Positions 53,368-62,584 of a stretch of DNA of 64,000 bases are shown one piece after another. Made by a program: the position numbers and the translations under genes. The number at the start of each line of letters is the position of its first letter. Position 1 is the stretch's first letter. The stretch spans positions 286,659 through 350,658 of the forward strand of contig CAJNDS010002589.1 of NCBI GenBank assembly GCA_905221605.1, written 5' to 3'. Below the pieces are notes generated by a model. It saw nothing but the letters and a program-made list of their open reading frames with translations, did no database searches and was not told the DNA's origin. Origin of the DNA: Symbiodinium natans (lineage: Eukaryota; Sar; Dinophyceae; Suessiales; Symbiodiniaceae).

Positions 53368-54356
53368 ATAGGGTTGATGGGCGGGACGGCTCAGGGTCAT
53401 GCATGGTGGCAAGATGTTCCTCAGGCTAAAGCCCTGTTGGTACTAGCATCGTTAGATGGAGGCTCGTGTCCTTGTAACCCCATGTAGCGGACACGTATTG
53501 ATGGCGCAACTGCCGCCATGCACAGCAATCGAGCAGAAAGCGCCAATCACCCCGGCCAAGTGTGCCAGCGAGATGCAGAAAACACAGAAAGCTGAGCTTG
53601 TGCTGTGAATCTCCTTGTTCCACCAAGACCCCGGCGCCCGGCAAGGTTTGTGGGTTTCCCTAGCCCTAAGCTCTGAAACCCTCCAACCTTGAATTCCTAA
53701 ACCCGAAACCCCTCCGGAAGAGTGATCTCGTTCATTGTCCAAGGGTGGGCAAAGTATCCGGAGAGCACACTTCAGATACCCAGAATACCATGGGTTCCCC
53801 CTCTTGGTTCCTTCCCAGAATTAAGGCTTTTTCGGGATAATCAAGGCTCATTAATGAGGAAAGTGATATTGATGTGGTTGTGAACGATAGGCGCAAGCAC
53901 AAGAGCAAACGTAAGCATAAACATAGACACAAACATAGTCACGATACATAAACTCGAATACAATATAATACTACATCGGTACAACCAATAGCAAATTCCT
54001 GACCCAACATGATACACAACGCGGAATTTCGCAACATATACTTTGTGCAAATGTCGAACAGATATGCCAGCATCTTGCGCATCTTCGTCATCTTGCGCAA
54101 TATCGATAGGAGCACTGGTGGAAGAGCGGGGCTAGCAGAGATGGGGGTTCCCAAAACATGGAAGGGCTGATATTTGGGCGGGGGGGGGGGGGGGGGTTCC
54201 TACCACAAGGACAAGCATTGTTTGGGGGTTTAGGGTTTAGGGTTTAGGGTTTAGGGTTTGGGGTTTAGGGTTTGGGGTTTGGGGTTTAGGGTTTAGGGTT
54301 TGCAGCCCCTGATATTCTGGCTCCCTGGCACCTTTTCAGAATCCTAAGGGGTGTAG

Positions 54357-54409
54357 TGCTGAGGATCTGTAACTTCGAGCGCCTGGGCTGGATCCGCGCA
54401 ACCGATGAG
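54357..54409 (+). CDS. TTLL exon 1 (first recognised)
   Basis: LRICNFERLGWIRATDE. The 3' end is ambiguous among 54406, 54409 and 54412, all in phase. The acceptor is GTGTAG. Confidence 0.75.
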
Positions 54410-57400
54410 GAGAGCCGCAGAGGGCGTGAGCCTTGTTTGTTGGGGGTTTAGGGTTTAGGGTTTAGGGCTTAGGGTTTAGGGTTAGGGGTTTGGGGTGTAG
54501 GGTTTAGGGTTGAGGGTGATTCAAGCCTAAGCCCTAAGCCTTCAACCGTAAACTCTAGTTCAGCCATAAGCGTTTAGCTTATTCGTGTGGAAGTCTCTAA
54601 GCCCCTTAGCTCCCTAGGCGTTGAACCTTACACCTCAGACCTTGGAGTCTCTAAACCCTAAGAGAACTTGAGCCCTGAACCGAATCCCTTCAACCTGAAA
54701 CCTCAAACCCCTACTCACCTCAAAACCCCCTGAGAACCTACCTTCGCAGCTCCCAAGAAGTTCAAGTGACAACGCCTGGAGCCCGGAACCCTAAACCCTA
54801 AACTCTAAACCCTACACCTGGGGACTTCTCTTGCTGCCGAGAGGATAAGGAGTTTGACATCTACTGGGCCTCCGTCCACAACGCGTCGGCCTCGGGTGTT
54901 CTCAGGGCATTTAGCTCCTTACGCTTGAATGAATGGCTTTAGAACGGTTTCCCTACATCCTAAACCCTAAGCCCCAAACCACACACATGCACCCTAAACC
55001 CTACACCGACTCAACTCCCATCTCAAGGTCCGGCTTCTTTCCGTAGAGGGTTCAAAGGGTCCAGGGTGTAACCAGATGTTCAAATACCGAGGTGCCGAGC
55101 AGGGAACTGGGGAAGCCCCGAACTGGGGCACCCCCCTCAGCGGGCTCTGGGTTCGAGCCCCTTTGTAAGAGACCTTAGGGGTTACTTAGGGAATATTTAG
55201 GGGCTTAAGGTATATGTGTATATATATATATATGTATATATATATACATATATATGTATATATATGTATATATATGTATATGTGGGTTACTTAGGGGGCT
55301 ATTTAGGGGCTTAAGGTATGTCTATATATATATATATTATATATATATAGGGGTTATATAGGGGAGCCGGAAGCCCGAGGCTCGCCAAGAGCAGAAAGCA
55401 GCCTGGTAGGGTTTCCAACATTTCGAGCGGGCCCAATCATGCCTGACTCGTGCAAGCACGTGAGAACCTAAACCCTAAACCCCAAACCCTAAACCCGAAA
55501 CCCGAAACCCGAAACCCGAAACCCTAAACCCTAAACCCTAAACCCTAAACCCTAAACCCTAAACCCTAAACCCAACTTCCCGCTTTTAGGTGCGCGGCCT
55601 CTTCAATCCCGAAAACGGTCTCAAGCGACTGCGGGACGGCCAGGTGCAAGGGCACGGCGTTGAGGGCTGAGAGTGCAGACAGGGCTTGGGGTTGAGGGTT
55701 GAGGGTTGAGGGTTTAGGGTTTAGGGTTTAGGGTTAAAGGCTCAGCAGACTGAAAGACTACAACCCTCAAGTCTGGAAGCCCTATCAGGGGGGGGGGGGG
55801 GGTGTAGCTTTCGGGTGCCCTCAGATGGAGGAGCCGGCATCATCAGGGTGTCACCTCGTGATGACTTATCGCTCTAGGGTTTAGGGTTTAGGGTTTAGGG
55901 TTTAGGGTTTAGGGTTTAGGGTTCAGAGTGAAGAGTTTTCAAAGCGTTTGGCGTTTTAGGGATTTTTTGGTTTAGACTGCTTGGGGTTTTGGGTTGTGGC
56001 TTAGGGTGGGGGGCTTGAGGGCTTCGGATGTTTCAGGGTTTGGTGTTTGGGGTGTAGGGGGCTTAAGGCTTGAGGGTTTAGGGTTATAGGGTTTACAGTT
56101 TATAGGGTTTATAGGGTTTATAGGGTTTATAGGGTTCAGGGTTCAGGGTTTAGGGTTTAGGGTTGAAGACATTGTCCGGCTCACAGGTGGTCAACCACTA
56201 CCCCAACCACTACGAGCTCACTCGGAAGGCATGGCTCTGTGTGGGTCCCTTCACCTGAATCTCTGGGTTTGGGGTTTAGGGTTTAGGGTTTAGGGTTTGG
56301 GGTTTGGGGTTTGTGGTATAGGGTTTGGGGTTAGGTAGGCCCTTTGAAAATTGTCCTTATTGCGTTAAGAGGGTCATGTCAGGAATATTTTTCAGAGGGT
56401 TTTTAATTATTTGAGAGCCATCCTGGGTGTGGGTTCCTTCACCGTTTTAGGGTTTAAGGTTTAGGTTAAGGTTTTAGGGTTTAGGGTTTAGGGTTTAGGG
56501 TTTGTACTATAGACCCGAGTTCACTGGGGTTGGTTCGGGATGAATGTTAAAGTTCTGTGCGGTGTGGCTGTGGGTTGGTTTTCGGGCTTGGTGACGGGTT
56601 TTAGGGTTTTGGGGCCAATTTCTTCACCTCCTTCCCCGTTTGTAAAGCTCAAGGTTTAAAGTTTGAGTTGACGTAGATAAAGCATTAAGGTTTAGGCATG
56701 CGGGCATGATCTAGGTACTCCCCCGGCGGGTTTAGGGGTTAGGTAAGGGGCTCCGGTTTTGGGCTCTGGCGGTTTCGGGTTTCCAGGGTTTTCGGGCACT
56801 ATAGGATCTCAGTCAGGGCTTGGGGTGTTTGGGGTTTGGGCTGAGGGCTTAGGGCTTGAGGGCTTTGGAGGTCCCTAAGCTCAAGCGATCCCTTCTAAGG
56901 GACCTTGGGGGTTTTTTGGGGGGTGTTATTGGAACTGTAGAAGGCGTATAGGGGTGATATAGGGGAACAAGATCAAGGGTCCGTCCAGGGTCCCTCCTTC
57001 TACCCCTCCCTAAACCCTAAACCCTAAACCCTAAACCCTAAACCCTAAACCCTAAACCCCAAACCCTAAACCCTAAACCCTAAACCCTAAACCCTAAACC
57101 CTAAACCCTAAACCCTAAACCTAAACCCTAAACCCTAAACCCTAAACCCTAAACCCTAAACGCCCTGAACCCTAACCCTGAAACACCCTGCCCGACGGGG
57201 AGCGGGGCCCCGGGGGGGTGGGGGCTGGAGAGGCCCCGCACATGCCAGATGCCTGATAGGGTTTAGGGTTTCGGGTTTAGGGTTTAGGGTTTAGGGTTTA
57301 GGGTTTATAATCGGGTTGATAATGGGGTTTAGGGTTTACGGTTGACGCTATATCCTTTTATCACTGGCACGTGTCGAAGACAAAGGCCGAGTTGGGAATG

Positions 57401-60400
57401 GCCGGCCGGGTTGGCAACAGAGAGGGAGAGAGAACGAGAGCGCGACGAGTTGGGAGTGTCCAGCAACGGAGTTGGGGACAGAATAGATTAGGTCTTCAGG
57501 GCTTCAGGGCTTCGGGTGTGGGTCTTCAAGTGCCTCTTGGGTTCCTAGAATGAGCTTGGTACTTTGTAAGGCTTCGGGTTTAGGGGTTGGGGGTGTTTAG
57601 GCTTTAGGGTTGAGGCGTTGTCAGGACTTAGGGCTTTAGGCTGGTTAGCGTTCCTGATTCGATGCTGTATTCCGGACACGCTGTCTTTATGGCAGTTATT
57701 CCCCTGACAACCTCCACTTGTTCCCCCCCACGGCGTCCCCCTGTCTTCCCGACTCGACCCCCCCGCGCCCCCGCGCCGCCGCTCCCCAGCCATTCCCCCA
57801 TTCCCCACACATGTCCCTGACTCAATCGTCATCCGCAACCCCAGTTACACAATCCTCCCCCAATCCCCAAACGTCTCTACACCCCAAACCCCAAGTCCCA
57901 AGCCCTAAACCCTAAACACTAAACCCTAAACCCTAAACCTTTAGGTCCCAGACCTACTCTGCCAGGACCTCATGGCCCGCAACATCAAGCGCTATCGCCG
58001 GGAGCGCGACCGCCAGGCCCGGCGAGGTCTTGTGGGGTGAAACAACCTTCCTCCTCCTCTCGTGTGTTTTGTGTACAGGGTTCAGACGATTTAGGGTACG
58101 TTTGATGAACCCTAAATCCCTCAGCCCTAAACCCCGAACCCTAAACCCTAAACCCTAAACCCTATAAACTCTAAACCCTAAGCCCTAAGCCCTAAACCCT
58201 AAACCCTAACCCGAAACCCTAAACCCTAAACCCTAAACCCTAAACCCTAAACCCTAAACCCTAAACCCTAAACAGTTCAGTGCTTCCTTCCGCAGGGCCG
58301 CCCAAGGCAGCCGAGAGTTGGTGCGTGTGCTTGAAGCTTTGCATGTGTTGGCTCGGTTTAGGGTTCAGGGTTCAGGGTTTAGGGTTTAGGCTTTAGGGTG
58401 TGGGGGTTAGGGGTTAGGGGTTCGGGGTTAGGGTTTAGGGTTTAGGGTTTAGGGTTTAGGGTTTAGGGTTTAGGGTTTAGGGTTTAGGGTTTAGGGTTTA
58501 GGGGTCTAAAACCCAAATCCCGAGCTCCTGAACACCTCAAATCCCTGAACCCACAAAGCCGGGGCCCTACCTCCGAACCCAAACCCCCCAACAATCCGAA
58601 CCCCCGAACCCCAAACCCTAAACTCTGGACCCCTAAGCCCTGTAAGCCCTGAAGCCAATCCCCTCCAAAACAAAAACGCACAAACAACCTGAACCCACCC
58701 TACATAAAGCCCTAAACCTTAAACCCCAGGCCCGAAGCTCTAAACCATGAACCTACGAAAAAAAAAAAAAAGCGGACGCAGGAGTCCATCCGGGCACAGT
58801 CGCAGAAGGGCCAGTCGGAGCCCAGCCTAGTGTCTGCCCTCTTGGCCCCCTGGGCTGCACATAGTTTTGGGGGTGCTTTGGGGGCCTTGGGGCTTGGGGT
58901 TTGGGGTTTAGGGTTTAGGGTTTAGGGTTTGGGGTTTAGGGTTTGGGGTTTAGGGTTTAGGGTTTAGGGTTTTGGGTTTGGGGTTTGGGGTCTGGGGTTT
59001 GGTGTTAGGGGTGCTTAGTCAGGGTTTAGGGGCTTAGGGCCTTTCAGGGTTTTCTAGATTGACAGTTTGGGATTCCCGGGTTGCTCATAGATCATTTGCT
59101 CCATGTCCGGGTTCACGGGTTTGGGCTTTGGTCTTTGAGATTAGCGTTTGGGGTTTAGGGTTTAGGGTTCAGGGTTTAGGGTTTAGGGTTTAGGGTTTCG
59201 GGTTTAGGGTTTAGGGTTTATAACGGGGGCGAGGGGGGTGACCTTGGGCAATGCACCTAAGTTTTTTGGAGTGATAAATCCTAAGCCCTGAGCCCGGCGC
59301 TCAGAGTCTAGGGTGTAATACTTGTGCAATTATCAAGGGACTACAGGAGGGACCCTTATAAGGGACCTTAGGGGTTATTTGGGGTTACTAGCAGCGATAT
59401 ATCGGGGCTGTATAAGGTGTACATTATTTATATAGGGGTGATTTGGGGGAAGATCAGTAAGGGTTCCTTCTAGGGTTTAGGGTTTAGGGTTTAGGGTTTA
59501 GGGTTTAGGGTTTAGGGTTTAGGGTTTAGGGTTTAGGGTTCGGGTTTTTTGGGGTGTTTTTGGGGTGTAATTGGGGGGGGGGGGGGGGGTACTTGGCTTG
59601 ACTGGAGGATAGTGCCGGGCCAGCGGGTGCCAACTAGCCAACCCAAGAGCCGCTTCGAGGCCCTTGCAACAGAAGCCCTTCAAGCCCTCACCCTCAGGAT
59701 TTTCGGGTGTAGGGTTTGGGGTTTAGGGTTTAGGGTTTAGGGTTTGGGGTTTAGGGTTTAGGGTTTAGGGTTAAGGTCCAAGTTACCCTGTACCCTGGCC
59801 CCGAAACCCTCTCAGCCCTCCCAACCCCTGCCTACATGCCGTGCGGCCAGGAACGCGTTCCGCCAGAGTGGGTCCCAGCGAATCTTGCCCAGATCTTTCC
59901 GGGGCTAAGTTTCTTTGACCTTGGGGACGAATCATGAGGATACCCGAAACCCGAAACCCTAAACTCTTCAGTTTTTTGGGGTAAGGGTTGTGAAAGAATG
60001 AGATTTATCTAGGGGGTTGGCTCAGGATTCCGGGGCAGTGATCGCAGACCCGGGGCCCTTGCACACTGCACGAGGCGCCCGGGCCTAGACGGTACTTCTA
60101 AAGCAACAAAGTTATGGATTTAGGGCTTAGTTTAAGCCTAAACCCTAAACCGTAAAGTCATGGAGATGATCCGGCCCAGCAAGCAGTCCTGGACAGCTTT
60201 TTGGGGGCCTGCCGTTGAAACCGTGTCAAGCAGTCCTTCCCTCAACCGCTCTTCGATCCCTAAACCCTAAACCCTAAACCCTAAACCCTAAACCCTAAAC
60301 CCTTAACCCAGGAAACCTAAACCCTCAACCCGAAGCCCGACACCCTCGACTCGCAGCCCTAAGAAAACTCAAAACCCTCAACCCTACGTTGCACAGCAAC

Positions 60401-60839
60401 TCTGCCGCCATGGTGCTCGGAAGAAAAAGCTTAAAGAGAGATTCCGGAGGGTTTAGGGTTTAGGGTTAGGGGTTTAGGGGTTTAGGGTTTCGGGTTTAGG
60501 ATTTAGGGTTTAGGGTTTCGGGGTTTCGGGGTTAGGGGTTGGGGGTTAGGGGGATGTTAAGGGTTTAGCCTTCCATCCCTATGTCCTCAGCCGGTATCTA
60601 CAGTTCCGCTGCTCTCGCTAAGGGATTTCTAGGGTAGTTAAGGGTGTAGGTTTAGGGTTTAGGGTTTAGGGTTTAGGGTTTAGGGTTTAGGGTTTAGGGT
60701 TTAGGGTTTAGGGTTTAGGGTTTAGGGTTTCGGGTTTCGGGTTTCGGGTTTCGGGTTTAGGAAGTAGCCCTGAGAACTCTAGACCCTAAATGCTTCAAGG
60801 ACATACGCCTTGCCCAACGACTACGCAATTTTTGTCGAG
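54357..60839 (+). CDS. Tubulin-tyrosine ligase-like (TTLL) protein, N-terminal and middle exons
   Basis: Clear exons: 54357-about 54409, 54844-54882, 55590-55643, 56187-56228, 57966-58026 and 60800-60839. Probable ones: 58296-about 58320 and 58782-about 58850. Joined they read FERLGWIRATDE, DKEFDIYWASVHN, VRGLFNPENGLKRLRDGQ, VVNHYPNHYELTRK, DLMARNIKRYRRERDRQ, TYALPNDYAIFVE. This follows the TTLL family (GW..V....WDFYW, VNHFxNHYELTRKDLMxxNLKRxR, PxTYxLPxDYxLFVE). TTLL enzymes are ATP-grasp ligases that add Glu or Gly chains to tubulin tails in cilia and cytoplasmic microtubules. The ATP-grasp core after FVE (WIxKPxxxxQGxGI) was not found downstream, so the gene is incomplete as read or is truncated. 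Donors are GC, GT and GA. Confidence 0.82.
54410..54843 (+). other. TTLL intron
   Basis: TTTAGGG 54445-54515 near the donor, CCCTAAA 54788-54812 near the acceptor. Confidence 0.7.
54844..54882 (+). CDS. TTLL exon 2
   Basis: DKEFDIYWASVHN, the family DFDFYWxDV motif. GC donor (AAC|GCGTCG). Confidence 0.85.
54883..55589 (+). other. TTLL intron
   Basis: (TA)n runs 55213-55275 and 55324-55348 inside a duplicated GGGGCTTAAGGTAT segment; CCCTAAA and CCCGAAA 55465-55575 at the acceptor. There is no TTTAGGG arm. Confidence 0.7.
55590..55643 (+). CDS. TTLL exon 3
   Basis: VRGLFNPENGLKRLRDGQ, exactly 18 codons. GT donor (CAG|GTGCAA). Confidence 0.88.
55644..56186 (+). other. TTLL intron
   Basis: TTGAGGG/TTTAGGG 55690-55735, G tract 55788, TTTAGGG 55865-55925, TTATAGGG units 56090-56140. 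Only G-strand arrays. Confidence 0.7.
56187..56228 (+). CDS. TTLL exon 4
   Basis: VVNHYPNHYELTRK, the strongest TTLL signature in the window. Acceptor CTCACAG, GC donor (AAG|GCATGG). Confidence 0.92.
56229..57965 (+). other. TTLL intron
   Basis: TTTAGGG 56270-56330 and 56445-56505, a long CCCTAAA 57007-57170, TTTAGGG 57259-57330, GC-rich unique 57340-57840, CCCTAAA 57903-57940 at the acceptor. Confidence 0.7.
57007..57170. repeat. CCCTAAA array
   Basis: Over twenty near-perfect units, one of the longest runs in the window. Confidence 0.95.
57966..58026 (+). CDS. TTLL exon 5
   Basis: DLMARNIKRYRRERDRQARR plus one base, directly continuing ELTRK. GT donor (GAG|GTCTTG). Confidence 0.9.
58027..60799 (+). 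other. TTLL introns and probable small exons
   Basis: CCCTAAA 58130-58275, probable exon 58296-58320, TTTAGGG 58355-58505, probable exon 58782-58850, TTTAGGG/TTTGGGG 58895-58995 and 59150-59222, TTTAGGG 59470-59545, G tract 59573, open slot 59820-59910, CCCTAAA 60258-60305, TTTAGGG 60450-60520 and 60640-60760. Confidence 0.5.
58782..58850 (+). CDS. Probable TTLL exon
   Basis: Starts ESIRAQSQKGQSEPSLVSA after GACGCAG. Open and GC-rich, but low complexity; no family motif proves it. Confidence 0.45.
60800..60839 (+). CDS. TTLL exon (LPNDY motif)
   Basis: TYALPNDYAIFVE after one junction base; the family has TYxLPxDYxLFVEE. GA donor (GAG|GACGCG). Confidence 0.85.
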
Positions 60840-61163
60840 GACGCGGAGCTTTGAGTCCAGGGTTTAGGACTTAGGGCCCTAAACCCTAAACCCTAAACCC
60901 TAAACCCTAAACCCTAAACCCTAAACCCTAAACCCTAAACCCTAAACCCTAAACCATCAGGGTTCCTAGTCATACGAGCAAGTTGCTGAGGAAGGAAGGC
61001 CTCAGATGGAATAGATTCCAACCCGCAACTCTAAACCGTCAGCACGTCTTTCGTATGCATACAACACCAGCCCTGAACCTAAACCTAAACCCTAAACCCT
61101 AAACCCTAAACCCTAAACCCTAAACCCTAAACCCCCCGATCCCTAAGCCCCCAGCTTGCTAGC

Positions 61164-61265
61164 GTTCCGTTTGCGAAGAAGGTTCAGCAAGCTGCGCATC
61201 CCACGCAGGTCTTCCTCGTGGTACGCAGTTAGGCCCGGCACCAAACGGCGTGCCGAGACCTCAAA
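61164..61265 (-). CDS. Minus-strand exon, unrecognised family
   Basis: Exactly 34 codons between an acceptor TACAAG and a GC donor. Reads FEVSARRLVPGLTAYHEE then DLRGMRSLLNLLRKRN, an amphipathic protein-like composition with no low complexity. The + strand reading is also open but arginine/serine-rich and less protein-like. If real, it is the only minus-strand gene in the window. Confidence 0.55.
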
Positions 61266-61989
61266 CTTGTAAGTCCACTTCTTGGGTCTTATGAACTAAA
61301 CCCTAAACCCTGAACCCTAAACCCTAAACCCGAAACCCTAAACTGATATTGAGCTCCCTGACCTGCCTCTAAGCTTCCAGAGCATAGCTTTTGCAGAGCT
61401 TAGGGTTTCGCATCCTTCGCGCACGCGCGAAATCAAGAAGAGATGCATGTAGGGTTGAGGCTTGAGGGTTCAGGGTTCAGGGTTCAGGGTTCAGGGTTTA
61501 GGGTTTAGGGTTTAGGGTTTAGGGTTTAGGGTTTAGAGGGCCTATTCCGAGTGCCACGCTGCATGGTGGCGGCTGTTTGCAGCTGCGGCTGTCTACGCGC
61601 GCGAACCCGCCGGGATGCCTGAAGGCAACTGTGAGTGGAAGTTGTTTGGAGGCGGCCCTGAGACCCAAAAGCCTGCCAAACCCTAAGCCCTGAGCCCTTA
61701 GCCCTAACCCTTAATTAGCCCTCAACCCTAAACCCTAAGCCCTAAACCCGAAACCCTAGACATGCATGTCCTTATTGTAGCATCAGCCTATATGCTCACT
61801 ACTCGGGTGCATGTACGTAGCTGGCGAAAAAAAACACTTGGGCCCCGAAGTCACTATGCGGTGGATTCCGAAACTTGCGCACCTTATTGGGGGGCCCTTA
61901 GTATAAGGGAATCCTACTCTGCTTAGGGTCCCCGATTTTCGTAAACCCTTTTAGAAACTGCTTGAACGCCTCAAGTAGACTATAGGGAG

Positions 61990-62102
61990 TAGTTGGTCTA
62001 AGATCCAGAGTCGGCCCGTATTCCCCTTTCTTTAGGGTTTAGGTTCCCTCATAAGCCCCCAGAACAAGGCCCCCTTTTCATTCCGAGGTTACTCTTGGGT
62101 CT
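61990..62102. mobile_element. TIR element, family B
   Basis: CTAAGATCCAGAGTCGGCCC at the left, GAGGTTACTCTTGGGTCTAG at the right. Confidence 0.8.
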
Positions 62103-62584
62103 AGTGGTTTTGAGTTTCCTGTGCCACAGGTCTTTGGTGGCCAGGCGGCAGCTCGGTAGCATTCGGGCACAGCGTGCAAGGCGAGACTGTGTGCTTGCGC
62201 ACAGGGTTCAGGGTTCAGGGTTCAGGGTTTAGGGTTTAGGGTTTAGGGTTTAGGGTTTGGGGTTTAGGGTTTAGGGTTTAGGGTTTAGGGTTTAGGGGTT
62301 TAGGGGTTTAGGGGTTTAGGGTTTAGGGGTTTAGGGTTAAGGGCTTAGCTGCGCCAGATGCTTCAATTAGCCTGCTTACTGGGACCCTCAGAGTGCGCAA
62401 CATTTTCCTTATACCCCCAAAGAAGGGCTTGCATTATCGTCAAGCACTCAGCAAGGCCTTCCACAATATTTGTTGGGCCCACCGAAAAAATGTGAGGCGT
62501 TTCCGGCTCCGGGCATGCGACAAAAAGCTGCCAGCATCGTACACAGACGTCGGTCGGTGTTCAGATCGTTTCCGGCCTTCGCAG

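Larger units (their letters stand above)
52169..54356. other. Region between RAD23 and the TTLL-like gene
   Basis: CCCTAGA/CCCTAAA 52240-52290, a nine-base AAAAACCCT array 52463-52520, family-E element 52870-53011, TTTAGGG 53105-53155, family-G element 53258-53367, a conflicting coding-like patch 53456-53740 (open on both strands), A-rich ACATAG stretch 53880-53960, G tract 54178, TTTAGGG/TTTGGGG 54225-54300. The TTLL-like 5' exons should be here. Confidence 0.5.
60840..62584. other. Region after the last TTLL exon
   Basis: CCCTAAA 60875-60955 and 61075-61135, the minus-strand exon at 61164-61265, TTTAGGG 61460-61535, an open + strand patch 61540-61680 (AAWWRLFAAAAVYAREPAG), family-B element 61990-62102, TTTAGGG 62205-62340. 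No ATP-grasp core was recognised. Confidence 0.5.

Noticed and set aside
53426-53742. Two minus-strand frames (72 and 96 codons) with a hydrophobic stretch
   Set aside because: The plus strand is also open there (ATG at 53456, 50 codons). With all frames open and no family match, coding strand and reality cannot be decided.
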